A program made the position numbers and the translations under genes. This document shows positions 42,769 to 51,418 of a stretch of DNA of 64,000 bases, piece by piece. This stretch comes from Nocardia rosealba (GTDB lineage: Bacteria; Actinomycetota; Actinomycetes; Mycobacteriales; Mycobacteriaceae), in assembly GCF_020216065.1 (NCBI RefSeq), contig NZ_JAIWNA010000008.1, positions 241,634 to 305,633 of the forward strand, in the 5' to 3' direction. The notes beneath the pieces are model-generated. The model saw only the letters and a program-made list of their open reading frames with translations, did not search any database and was not told the DNA's origin. Within the stretch, counting starts at the first letter, position 1, and each line of letters starts with the position of its first letter.

Positions 42769-42813
42769 GAGAAAGGCCCCCGACCGCTTCAACGCTGGTC
42801 GGGGGCCTTTCTC
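42769..42813. terminator. strong bidirectional hairpin terminator
   Basis: Two 17-base arms, GAGAAAGGCCCCCGACC and its exact complement, pair without mismatch around an 11-base loop. Each arm ends with CTTTCTC, giving T-rich tails in both directions. It would end transcription of tRNA-Arg on the minus strand and of the small membrane gene on the plus strand. Confidence 0.85.
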
Positions 42814-42818
42814 AGGTG

Positions 42819-42891
42819 TGCCCTCGGCAGGATTCGAACCTGCGGCCTTCTGCTCCGGAGGCAGACGCTCTATCCCCTGAGCTACGAGGGC
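42819..42891 (-). tRNA. tRNA-Arg (anticodon CCG)
   Basis: The 73-base minus-strand sequence has acceptor GCCCTCG paired with CGAGGGC, a normal D arm with AGCTCAGGGGATAGAGC, anticodon stem TCTGC/GCAGA enclosing CCG, and a perfect T arm. The discriminator is A; CCA is not encoded, although CA follows by chance. A strong hairpin terminator lies 5 bases beyond the 3' end. argS lies 1.8 kb away, a linkage I also recall from mycobacteria. Confidence 0.95.
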
Positions 42892-43005
42892 GGGATAGAT
42901 GCCGGTCGCCGGTGGGGCGATCGGGCAGCGACAGCGTATCGCATCGGGTGCGGTGCGCCAAAAACGGTGCCCGACCGGGGGGTTGATCCCGGCCGGACAC
43001 CGGGG

Positions 43006-43695
43006 TCAACCGAGGGGGAGGGGGGTGGCGCCTCGGGTGGTGAGCATGGTGGTCATCAGGGTCGATTCGCCGGACTGGGTCTTCGACATGGTGGCCGCGA
43101 GGGACCGGACCGCGGTGGTCGAGGCCTGTTCGGCGGCGTAGTCGAGCATGGGGACGCCGCCCTGGTGGTGGCGCAGCATCAGTTGCAGGAACATCGTGTC
43201 CAGGGCGGGACCGGTGGCCTGGCGCAGTGCGGTCATCTCCTCCTGGCTCGCCATGCCCGGCATCGCGGCGACAGGGCTGTGATGGGCGGTGGTCGGGCTC
43301 GCGCCGTGGCCGTGTCCGCTGTCGGCTTCGCTCATCCAGCCCATGAAACCCTCGACGCTCTGGCTCGGGGCGTCCCACAGCTGCAACCAGCCCTGCATGC
43401 GGCCGATCTGGTTCGACTGGGTGGTCATGATGTCGTAGGCCAGGCGACGCACGTCGTTGTCGGTGGAACCGATCAGCGCGATGCCCGCCATGTCGACGGC
43501 CTGGGCGTGGTGCACCGACATGTCCTGGTTGAAACCGATGTCGACCGGCCCGGGCGCGGCCGATTCGGCCTTCTCCAGCGGCATCCGCAGCAGCACACCC
43601 GCTACGGCACCGAGCAGGAGCAGGCCGATCGCACCGAGCACCAGCACCGCACCGGCAGGGCGCCTGCCGGTGGGTTCGTCGGTGGTTTCACTCAT
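43006..43695 (-). CDS. DUF305 family membrane-anchored protein, His/Met-rich
   Basis: A 229-residue protein with one N-terminal transmembrane helix (13-36) and an outside ferritin-like DUF305 helical domain. Two His-His helices recur in this family: MSVHHAQAVDMA (59-70) and LRHHQGGVPM (174-183). Between them lies an insert with HGHG (128-131), HH (138-139) and MPGM (145-148), a composition typical of copper-binding sites. Metal binding is therefore suspected but unproven. ATG 43695 overlaps the stop of the DUF3105 gene. Confidence 0.85.
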   Translation of the reverse strand: MSETTDEPTGRRPAGAVLVLGAIGLLLLGAVAGVLLRMPLEKAESAAPGPVDIGFNQDMSVHHAQAVDMAGIALIGSTDNDVRRLAYDIMTTQSNQIGRMQGWLQLWDAPSQSVEGFMGWMSEADSGHGHGASPTTAHHSPVAAMPGMASQEEMTALRQATGPALDTMFLQLMLRHHQGGVPMLDYAAEQASTTAVRSLAATMSKTQSGESTLMTTMLTTRGATPLPLG

Positions 43696-44573
43696 CACTG
43701 ACCGGCCGGCGCGCCCGGCATCGGGATGCCCGGCAGGCCGGGGACACCCGAACCGAGTCCGCCGAGTTCGCTCGCGTCCTGGTTGGCGCCGGTGCCGTCC
43801 ATCGGGATGGCGTCGGGGCCGTACGGCGAGGAGTCGAACGGCGGCGGGTTGTTGGCGTCGAAGATCGGGTTCGAGCAGCTCGCGCCGACCTCGGGGTGCG
43901 CGTACGGGTTGGTGCGCAGCGCGGAGATGAACTGCTTGATGCGCGCGTCCTCGGCCGAGTCCAGCTTCAGCTGGTGGCCCCACGACTGCAGCGCGATGGG
44001 GGTGTCGAGGGCCGGGTACGGCGACATCATCGTGTACGGCCGGTCCTTGACGAAGTTCGACAGCTTCTCCACCCCGGCCGCGTCGACCTTGTCGGGGTTG
44101 TAGGCGATCCACACCGCACCGTGCTCGAGCGAGTGCACCGCGTTCTCCATGCGGATCGGCTTTGCGTACACCGTGCCGGTGCAGTTGGCCCAGGCCACAT
44201 CGTGCGGGCCACCGTAGGCGGGCGACTTGTCGTAGGCGACGCGCTGGGTCTCGGTGACGTGCAGTGCCGCCGGGTACTCCTGCTTCACGACGCCCTCGAT
44301 CTTGGCCGCCGGATCCTGGTTCTGCTCGCTGGGCGCCCACTCGGACAGGTCGGTCTGCGCTTCGCGGATGGCTGCCTGGTCCATGTACTTGGGCACCAGG
44401 CTGTAGGCCAGCAGGCCGATCAACGCGACGATGGCCACGCCGCCGCCGAGGAGGGCCCAGGGCACTTCGCGCTTCTTGCCCGGAAGTTTGCCCTTGCCCG
44501 GTTTGCGGGACGGAGACGACTTCCCCGCGGCCCGGACGGCCTTGGCTGATGTTGCGCTTGTCCTGCTCGGCAT
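43695..44573 (-). CDS. DUF3105 family membrane-anchored protein
   Basis: A 292-residue protein with a basic N-terminus, a transmembrane helix at 39-60 and a large outside domain of the DUF3105 family. Landmarks are GGPHDVAWANCTG, RMENAVHSLEHGAVWIAY and QSWGHQLKLDSAED, with several conserved histidines. The C-terminus is a Gly/Pro-rich low-complexity tail. It is translationally coupled to the DUF305 gene, so the two probably work together outside the membrane. ATG 44573 is chosen; the frame is open 25 codons further upstream. Confidence 0.85.
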   Translation of the reverse strand: MPSRTSATSAKAVRAAGKSSPSRKPGKGKLPGKKREVPWALLGGGVAIVALIGLLAYSLVPKYMDQAAIREAQTDLSEWAPSEQNQDPAAKIEGVVKQEYPAALHVTETQRVAYDKSPAYGGPHDVAWANCTGTVYAKPIRMENAVHSLEHGAVWIAYNPDKVDAAGVEKLSNFVKDRPYTMMSPYPALDTPIALQSWGHQLKLDSAEDARIKQFISALRTNPYAHPEVGASCSNPIFDANNPPPFDSSPYGPDAIPMDGTGANQDASELGGLGSGVPGLPGIPMPGAPAGQ

Positions 44574-44648
44574 CGCTCGGTTAGCTCTTTCGACGTATGG
44601 ATCGGTGCGTTCGTGGCGGGCGGTCGTGGTTGCGAGCCGCCCAGCCAA

Positions 44649-44662
44649 TAGGATAGAGACTC
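44649..44662 (+). promoter_or_regulatory. candidate leaderless promoter -10 for argS
   Basis: TAGGAT (44649-44654) fits the actinobacterial TANNNT -10 pattern and ends 8 bases before the GTG of argS, with no ribosome-binding site between. Transcription beginning at or next to the start codon would give a leaderless mRNA. Confidence 0.4.
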
Positions 44663-46324
44663 GTGACTCCAGCTGACCTTGCAGATCTCCTTCGCACCAC
44701 CGCGGCGAAGGTGCTTGTCGAACGTGGACTGGACTCGTCGGTCCTGCCCGAGCAGGTCACAGTGGAGCGTCCGCGCAACCCCGAACACGGCGACTATGCC
44801 ACGAATGTGGCGATGCAGGTGGCCAAGCGGGTGGGAACGAATCCGCGCGAGCTCGCGGGCTGGCTGGCCGAGGCCCTGTCGGCCACCGAGGGCGTCGAGG
44901 TCGCCGAAGTGGCGGGCCCCGGCTTCCTGAACATCCGCCTGGCCGCGTCGGCGCAGGGCGCGATCGTCACCCAGATCCTGACCGCGGGGGACACCTACGG
45001 CACCGGCTCGGCGCTGACCGGCACCAAGATCAACCTCGAATTCGTCTCCGCCAACCCCACCGGTCCCGTCCACCTCGGTGGCACCCGCTGGGCCGCGGTC
45101 GGTGACGCGCTCGGCCGCATCCTGGCCGCCGAGGGCGCCGACGTGACCCGCGAGTACTACTTCAACGACAACGGCGCCCAGATCGACCGGTTCGCGAAGT
45201 CGCTGGTCGCGGCCGCGCTCGGCGAGCCGACCCCGGAAGACGGCTACGCGGGCGAGTACATCCAGGAGATCGCCGCGAGCATCGTCGCCGCGCATCCCGA
45301 TGCGCTCACCTTGTCCACCGATCAGCGTCACGAGCTGTTCCGGCGCGAGGGCGTGCAGCAGATGTTCGCCCAGATCAAGCAGGACCTGCACGATTTCGGC
45401 ACCGATTTCGACGTGTACTTCAACGAGAGCGAACTGTTCGCCTCCGGCGCCGTCGAGCGTGCGGTCGAGCAGCTCAAGAACTCGGGCAACCTGTACGAGA
45501 AGGACGGCGCGTGGTGGATCGCCTCCACCGAGTTCGGTGACGACAAGGACCGGGTGGTCCTCAAGAGCGACGGCACCGCCGCCTACATCGCCGGTGACAT
45601 CGCCTACTTCCAGAACAAGCGCTCGCGCGGGTTCGACCTGGCCATCTACATGCTCGGCGCCGACCACCACGGCTACATCGGCCGGTTGAAGGCCGCCGCG
45701 GCCGCCTTCGGTGACGATCCCGACACCGTCGAGGTGCTGATCGGGCAGATGGTGAACCTGGTCAAGGACGGCCAGGCCGTGAAGATGAGCAAGCGCGCGG
45801 GCACCGTGGTGACGCTCAACGACCTGGTCGAGCAGATCGGTGTCGACGCCGCCCGCTACTCGCTGGTGCGGTCCTCGGTGAACTCGAGCATCGACATCGA
45901 CCTCGACCTGTGGACCAAGGCCAGCAGCGAGAACCCGGTGTACTACGTGCAGTACGCGCACTCGCGTACCAACAGCATCATCGGCAATGCCGCGAAGTAC
46001 CCCGAATTCGCCACTGTGACACCGGATTTCGCGCTGATGACGTCCAGTCGCGAAGGTGACCTGATCCGCACCCTCGGTGATTTCCCGCGCGTGGTCGCCA
46101 CCGCCGCCGAGACCCGCGAACCGCACCGGATCGCCCGCTACCTCGAAGAACTGGCCGGGGTGTACCACCCGTTCCAGTCCGACGACGACATGCGCGTGCT
46201 GCCCAAGGGCGACGACGCCGTCAGCCCGCTCAATGCCGCCCGCCTCGAACTGGTGAAGGCGACCCGTCAGGTGCTGGCCAACGGCCTGGCCCTGCTCGGC
46301 GTGAGCGCACCGGAGCGCATGTGA
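44663..46324 (+). CDS. argS: arginyl-tRNA synthetase
   Basis: A 553-residue class I synthetase that charges tRNA-Arg. An N-terminal Add1-like domain is followed by the HIGH-type motif VHLGG (His137) and KMSK (374-377) in KMSKRAGTVV. The C-terminal DALR helical domain binds the anticodon. Length is normal for actinobacteria. Start GTG 44663 is probably leaderless. It opens a same-strand run into lysA, hom, thrC and thrB. Confidence 0.97.
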   Translation: MTPADLADLLRTTAAKVLVERGLDSSVLPEQVTVERPRNPEHGDYATNVAMQVAKRVGTNPRELAGWLAEALSATEGVEVAEVAGPGFLNIRLAASAQGAIVTQILTAGDTYGTGSALTGTKINLEFVSANPTGPVHLGGTRWAAVGDALGRILAAEGADVTREYYFNDNGAQIDRFAKSLVAAALGEPTPEDGYAGEYIQEIAASIVAAHPDALTLSTDQRHELFRREGVQQMFAQIKQDLHDFGTDFDVYFNESELFASGAVERAVEQLKNSGNLYEKDGAWWIASTEFGDDKDRVVLKSDGTAAYIAGDIAYFQNKRSRGFDLAIYMLGADHHGYIGRLKAAAAAFGDDPDTVEVLIGQMVNLVKDGQAVKMSKRAGTVVTLNDLVEQIGVDAARYSLVRSSVNSSIDIDLDLWTKASSENPVYYVQYAHSRTNSIIGNAAKYPEFATVTPDFALMTSSREGDLIRTLGDFPRVVATAAETREPHRIARYLEELAGVYHPFQSDDDMRVLPKGDDAVSPLNAARLELVKATRQVLANGLALLGVSAPERM

Positions 46325-46358
46325 GCTCCGCAGACTTTTTCAGGAAGGACGCACCACG

Positions 46359-47780
46359 ATGAGTGCACACCCCGCCGGGCCTCGGCACGCCGAGATCCCG
46401 CACGCCCCGACGCTCGGCGAGCGGCCGACCGATCCGCGCGAGATGATCGACCTGCCCGAACACGTGTGGCCGCGCAACGCCTCGCGCGGTGACGACGGCG
46501 TGGTGCGGTTGGCCGGCATCCCCGTCACCGAGCTGGCCGCGCAGTACGGCACCCCGCTGTTCGTGATCGACGAGGACGACTTCCGTTCGCGCTGCCGCGA
46601 CATGGTCGCCGCGTTCGGTACCGCCGCTCGCGTGCACTACGCGTCGAAGGCGTTCCTGTGCGGTGAGATCGCCCGCTGGATCCGCGACGAGGGCCTCTCC
46701 CTAGACGTGTGCTCCGGTGGCGAGCTGGCCATCGCGCTCAACGCGGGCTTCCCCGCGGAGCGAATTGCGTTGCACGGCAACAACAAGTCCGTCCCCGAGC
46801 TGGAAGCTGCCGTCGCGGCGGGCGTCGGCCACGTGGTCGTCGACTCGCTCTACGAAATCGAACGCCTGGAAGCCGTCGCCGGTGCGGCGGGCGTGGTGCA
46901 GGACGTGCTGGTCCGCGTGACCGTCGGCGTCGAAGCGCACACGCACGAGTACATCTCCACCGCCCACGAGGACCAGAAGTTCGGTTTCTCGATCGCCGGC
47001 GGCGACGCGATGGAAGCCCTTGCCCGCGTCTTCGAGGCCGACAACCTGCGCCTGGTCGGCCTGCACAGCCACATCGGTTCGCAGATCTTCGAGCTCGACG
47101 GCTTCGAGATCGCGGCCCGCCGCATGCTCGGCCTGCTGCGCGAGGCGATCGACAAGTTCGGTGTGGAACGCACCGCGCAGATCTCCACCCTCGACCTGGG
47201 CGGCGGCCTCGGCATCGCCTACCTGCCCAGCGACAACCCGCCCGAGCTCGACGAGTTCGCCGCCAAGCTGCGCGACCTGGTCGCCGCCGAAGCCACCCGC
47301 GCCGGGCTGCCCGAGCCGATCATCGCGGTCGAACCGGGCCGCGCGATCGCCGGACCGGGCACCGTCACCCTCTACGAGGTGGGCACCATCAAGGACGTCG
47401 AGCTCGACGGTGGCGCGCGTCGCCGGTACGTGAGTGTCGACGGCGGGATGAGCGACAATATCCGCCCCGCGCTCTACCAGGCCGATTACGATTGCCGTCT
47501 GGTCTCGCGGAGCTCCGACGCGCACGCCGTGGTCGCGCGCGTGGTCGGAAAGCATTGCGAGAGCGGCGATATCGTCATCCGCGACACGTGGATGCCCGCC
47601 GACGCCGGACCGGGCGACCTGGTCGCGGTCGCGGCGACGGGGGCGTACTGCTATTCGATGTCGAGTCGCTACAACCTGCTCACCCGACCCGCCGTGGTCG
47701 CGGTGCGTGACGGGGAGTCGCGACTGATTCTGCGCCGGGAAACGGTGGCGGACCTGCTCAGCCTGGAGGTAGAAGGATGA
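46359..47780 (+). CDS. lysA: diaminopimelate decarboxylase
   Basis: A 473-residue PLP enzyme making lysine from meso-diaminopimelate. The PLP lysine is Lys97 in HYASKAF, the phosphate-binding glycines are DLGGGLGIAY, and the cofactor/substrate site VSVDGGMSDNIRP and CESGDIV lie toward the C-terminus. A strong AGGAAGGA site precedes ATG 46359. Its stop overlaps the start of hom (ATGA). Confidence 0.97.
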   Translation: MSAHPAGPRHAEIPHAPTLGERPTDPREMIDLPEHVWPRNASRGDDGVVRLAGIPVTELAAQYGTPLFVIDEDDFRSRCRDMVAAFGTAARVHYASKAFLCGEIARWIRDEGLSLDVCSGGELAIALNAGFPAERIALHGNNKSVPELEAAVAAGVGHVVVDSLYEIERLEAVAGAAGVVQDVLVRVTVGVEAHTHEYISTAHEDQKFGFSIAGGDAMEALARVFEADNLRLVGLHSHIGSQIFELDGFEIAARRMLGLLREAIDKFGVERTAQISTLDLGGGLGIAYLPSDNPPELDEFAAKLRDLVAAEATRAGLPEPIIAVEPGRAIAGPGTVTLYEVGTIKDVELDGGARRRYVSVDGGMSDNIRPALYQADYDCRLVSRSSDAHAVVARVVGKHCESGDIVIRDTWMPADAGPGDLVAVAATGAYCYSMSSRYNLLTRPAVVAVRDGESRLILRRETVADLLSLEVEG

Positions 47781-49111
47781 ACGGCACCAACGACGCGGGG
47801 CGCCCGCTCGGCGTAGCCGTGCTCGGCATGGGCACCGTCGGCACCGAGGTGGTGCGCGTGCTGCGCGACCACGCCGACGACCTGCGCTCGCGCGTCGGCG
47901 CGCCGCTGGTGCTGCGCGGTGTCGCCGTGCGCGACCTGTCCAAGGACCGCGGGCTGCCCGCCGAGCTGCTCACCACCGACGCCGAGGCGCTGCTGGCCCG
48001 CGACGACGTGGACCTGGTGGTCGAGGTTATGGGCGGTATCGACCCGGCCCGCAAGCTCATCGGTGACGCCCTCGCCGCGGGCAAGTCCGTGGTCACCGCC
48101 AACAAGGCGCTGCTGGCCGACTACACCGGCGAGCTGGCCGCCGCCGCCGAGAGCAGCCGCGCCGACCTGTACTTCGAGGCCGCGGTCGCCGGTGCGATCC
48201 CGGTGGTGCGTCCGCTGATCCAGTCGCTTTCCGGTGACCGGGTGAACAAGGTCGTCGGCATCGTGAACGGCACGACCAACTTCATCCTCTCCGCGATGGA
48301 CGAGACCGGCGCCGCCTACGACGACGTGCTCGCCGAGGCCACCGACCTGGGCTACGCCGAGGCCGACCCCACCGCCGACGTGGAGGGCTACGACGCCGCC
48401 GCCAAGGCCGCGATCCTGGCCTCGCTCGCGTTCCACACCCGCGTCACCGCCGCCGACGTGTACCGCGAAGGCATCTCCAAGATCACCGCCGAAGACCTCG
48501 AGACCGCCTCGGCCGTCGGCTGCACGGTGAAGCTGCTCGCCATCTGCGAGCGCGTCCCCGGCGAGCCGAGCGCGGCCGAAGGCGGCAAGGACCGCGTCTC
48601 GGTGCGCGTGTACCCGGCGCTCATCCCGCGCAAGCACCCACTGGCCTCGGTCAACGGCGCCTTCAATGCCGTGGTCGTGGAGGCCGACAACGCCGGTCGC
48701 CTGATGTTCTACGGGCAGGGCGCGGGCGGCGCGCCGACCGCCTCGGCGGTGCTGGGCGACCTGGTGATGGCGGCCCGCAACAAGTTCTACGGTGGTCGCG
48801 CACCCGGCGAATCGGTTTATGCTGAGCTGCCGATCGCGCCGATCGGTGACACCCCCACCCGCTACCACGTGAACCTGCAGGTGGAGGACCGTCCCGGCGT
48901 GCTCGCCGCGGTCGCCGACACCTTCGCCCAGCACGGGGTGAGCATCTCCACCGTGCGCCAGCAGGGTCACGGCGACGGCGCCCGGCTCGTGGTCGTCACC
49001 CACCATGCGGTGGAGTCGTCGCTGGCCGATACTGTCGCGGTACTGGCGGAAATGGATTCCGTCACCGCTGTGACCAGCGTTCTCAGACTGGAAGGCACCG
49101 AAGAATCATGA
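47777..49111 (+). CDS. hom: homoserine dehydrogenase
   Basis: A 444-residue enzyme reducing aspartate semialdehyde to homoserine. The Rossmann motif is GMGTVGTEV near residue 17, NGTTNFIL marks the catalytic domain, and an ACT domain of about 80 residues at the C-terminus (YHVNLQVEDRPGVLAAVADT) should provide threonine feedback. It overlaps lysA and thrC by 4 bases each. Confidence 0.97.
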   Translation: MNGTNDAGRPLGVAVLGMGTVGTEVVRVLRDHADDLRSRVGAPLVLRGVAVRDLSKDRGLPAELLTTDAEALLARDDVDLVVEVMGGIDPARKLIGDALAAGKSVVTANKALLADYTGELAAAAESSRADLYFEAAVAGAIPVVRPLIQSLSGDRVNKVVGIVNGTTNFILSAMDETGAAYDDVLAEATDLGYAEADPTADVEGYDAAAKAAILASLAFHTRVTAADVYREGISKITAEDLETASAVGCTVKLLAICERVPGEPSAAEGGKDRVSVRVYPALIPRKHPLASVNGAFNAVVVEADNAGRLMFYGQGAGGAPTASAVLGDLVMAARNKFYGGRAPGESVYAELPIAPIGDTPTRYHVNLQVEDRPGVLAAVADTFAQHGVSISTVRQQGHGDGARLVVVTHHAVESSLADTVAVLAEMDSVTAVTSVLRLEGTEES

Positions 49112-50202
49112 ACTCCACTGGCATCGCGCCCCAGGCCGGTGTGCACTCGCGCTGGCCCGGCCTGATCGCGGCCTACCGCGACCGCTTGGCCGGTGCGGCC
49201 GATTGGGAGCCGGTGACCCTGTTCGAGGGCGGTACTCCGCTGGTCCCCGCCACGCACCTGTCCGAACTCACCGGGTGCGAGGTGTACCTGAAGGTCGAGG
49301 GTGCCAACCCCACCGGTTCGTTCAAGGACCGCGGCATGACCATGGCGATGACCGACGCGAAGTACCGCGGTCAGAAGGCCGTGCTGTGCGCGTCCACCGG
49401 CAACACCTCGGCCTCGGCCGCCGCCTACGCCACCCGCGCCGGCATGGAATGCGCCGTGCTGATCCCGCAGGGCAAGATCGCGATGGGCAAGCTGGCCCAG
49501 GCCGTGATGCTCGGCGCCAAGATCATCCAGGTCGAGGGCAACTTCGACGACTGCCTCGAGCTGGCCCGCAAGGTGACCGCCGAATTCCCGCAGGTCGGAC
49601 TGGTGAACTCGGTGAACCCGGCCCGCATCGAGGGGCAGAAGACCGCCTCCTTCGAAATCTGCGATGTGCTCGGCAAGGCGCCCGACGTACACGTGCTGCC
49701 CGTCGGCAACGCGGGCAACATCACCGCCTACTGGCGCGGATACCGCGAATACCACGCCGACGGCATCACCAAGGTGCTGCCGCGCATGCTCGGTGTGCAG
49801 GCCGCCGGTGCCGCGCCGCTGGTCAACGGTGCTCCGGTAAAGGACCCCGAGACCGTCGCCACCGCGATCCGTATCGGCGCACCGGCCTCGTGGAACGGTG
49901 CGATGGAGGCCAAGGAGCAGTCCGGTGGTGCCTTCCGGGCAGCCACCGACGAAGAGATTCTCGCCGCGTACCGTCTCGTCGCCGCGACCGAGGGCGTGTT
50001 CGTCGAGCCCGCGTCGGCCGCGAGCGTGGCCGGTCTGCTCGCCGCGCGCAAGGAGGGCTGGCTGGATTCGGGCCTGACCGTCGTGTGCACCGTCACCGGC
50101 AACGGCCTCAAGGACCCCGACAACGCGCTGGCCGGAATGCCCGAGGTCAAGCCGATCGCGGTGGACCCGGTCGCCATCGCCCGCGAACTCGAGCTGGCCT
50201 GA
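49108..50202 (+). CDS. thrC: threonine synthase
   Basis: A 364-residue PLP enzyme converting O-phosphohomoserine to threonine. The PLP lysine is Lys73 in NPTGSFKDRGM, and the phosphate-binding loop is LPVGNAGNITAYW. It is the shorter form typical of actinobacteria. Its start overlaps the hom stop, and thrB follows 25 bases downstream. Confidence 0.97.
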   Translation: MNSTGIAPQAGVHSRWPGLIAAYRDRLAGAADWEPVTLFEGGTPLVPATHLSELTGCEVYLKVEGANPTGSFKDRGMTMAMTDAKYRGQKAVLCASTGNTSASAAAYATRAGMECAVLIPQGKIAMGKLAQAVMLGAKIIQVEGNFDDCLELARKVTAEFPQVGLVNSVNPARIEGQKTASFEICDVLGKAPDVHVLPVGNAGNITAYWRGYREYHADGITKVLPRMLGVQAAGAAPLVNGAPVKDPETVATAIRIGAPASWNGAMEAKEQSGGAFRAATDEEILAAYRLVAATEGVFVEPASAASVAGLLAARKEGWLDSGLTVVCTVTGNGLKDPDNALAGMPEVKPIAVDPVAIARELELA

Positions 50203-50227
50203 GTTGACCGCACGTGAGCCGACGCTG

Positions 50228-51154
50228 ATGACAGCGACCCTGCCCGCCGGTCTCGAAGTGACCGTGCGCGTCCCGGCCTCCACCGCCAACCTCGGACCCG
50301 GATTCGATTGTCTCGGAATGGCGTTGGGCATCTACGACGAAATCGTCGTGCGCACCACCGAATCCGGTCTCGCGATCCGGGTCGAGGGTGAGGGCGCCGA
50401 CGATGTGCCGTGGGGACCGACCCATCTGGTTGTCCGCGCCATCGAGCGCGGCCTGGAATCGCTCGGTGTCTGGGCCGACGGCCTCGATGTCGTGTGCCGC
50501 AACGTGATTCCGCATTCACGCGGTCTCGGTTCCAGCGCGTCGGCCGTGGTCGGTGGCCTGGCCGCCGGTGCCGGGCTGGCCGCGAAGTTCGATCCGGCGC
50601 TGCAACTCGACGGTGACCGCCTGGTGCAGCTGGCCTCGGAGTTCGAGGGTCATCCCGACAACGCCGCGGCCAGCGTGCTCGGCGGAGTCGTCGTCTCGTG
50701 GACCGAGACCGACGACGAGCAGGTCCGCGCCTACCGGGCCGTGCGCTTGGATCCAGCGCGGGCGCTGCGTCCGGTGGTGCTGATTCCGCAGGAGCGTTCG
50801 TCCACGGCGCACACACGCGGGCTGCTGCCCGAGCAGGTGCCCCACGGCGACGCGGCGTTCAACGTGAGCCGGGCGGCCCTGGCCGTCGTCGCGCTGACCG
50901 AGCGTCCCGACCTGCTGATGCCCGCCACCGCCGACCGGTTGCACCAGACCCAGCGTGCCCCCGCGCTACCGCTCACCACCGCCTGGATCGAGCGGCTGCG
51001 CGACGCCGGAATCGCCGCGACGGTCTCGGGCGCGGGCCCGACGATCCTCGCGCTTGCGACCACGGAATTCCCCGCTGACCTGCGCGAACTGGCCGAGAAA
51101 GACGGTTTGCGCGTGGTCGAGCCCGGTATCGCCGACGGGGTGTCGATCGACTGA
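50228..51154 (+). CDS. thrB: homoserine kinase
   Basis: A 308-residue GHMP kinase making O-phosphohomoserine. The ATP-binding motif is PHSRGLGSSASA (95-106), with PASTANLGPGFDCLG at the N-terminus and VSGAGPTILAL near the end. I prefer ATG 50228, where the N-terminus begins ahead of the conserved first strand; a TTG at 50204 would add 8 residues. It closes the aspartate-family operon. Confidence 0.95.
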   Translation: MTATLPAGLEVTVRVPASTANLGPGFDCLGMALGIYDEIVVRTTESGLAIRVEGEGADDVPWGPTHLVVRAIERGLESLGVWADGLDVVCRNVIPHSRGLGSSASAVVGGLAAGAGLAAKFDPALQLDGDRLVQLASEFEGHPDNAAASVLGGVVVSWTETDDEQVRAYRAVRLDPARALRPVVLIPQERSSTAHTRGLLPEQVPHGDAAFNVSRAALAVVALTERPDLLMPATADRLHQTQRAPALPLTTAWIERLRDAGIAATVSGAGPTILALATTEFPADLRELAEKDGLRVVEPGIADGVSID

Positions 51155-51167
51155 CGGCGTGCCTGCC

Positions 51168-51197
51168 TTGCCGTTGTTCGTGATAGGCGGCTATTCT
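51168..51197 (+). promoter_or_regulatory. candidate rho promoter
   Basis: TTGCCG (51168-51173) and TATTCT (51192-51197) are separated by 18 bases. This would give a rho leader of about 215 bases before the GTG at 51419, in line with the long leaders usual for rho genes. Confidence 0.45.
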
Positions 51198-51418
51198 GGG
51201 CTGGTCCGTACATCGTGCGCATCAGACGCCGGTGCTTCATCAGGGCAATCGCTCCCCTCACCACTTTCTTCTGGTGGCGAAGCCTCCGGTCCGGCGGGGC
51301 GGGTAGTACGGCACAAGCGTCCTGTGGGACGCATAATCCGAGCTCGGCATATGTTGCCGGGTCTGCGGAACGAACCCTCGACTCAGCACACGGCATTCGA
51401 GGGAAGGAAAGGATTTCC

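Noticed and set aside
51215..51418. Upstream extension of rho by 68 codons
   Set aside because: The extra residues show no relation to Rho, while GTG 51419 has a strong ribosome-binding site.
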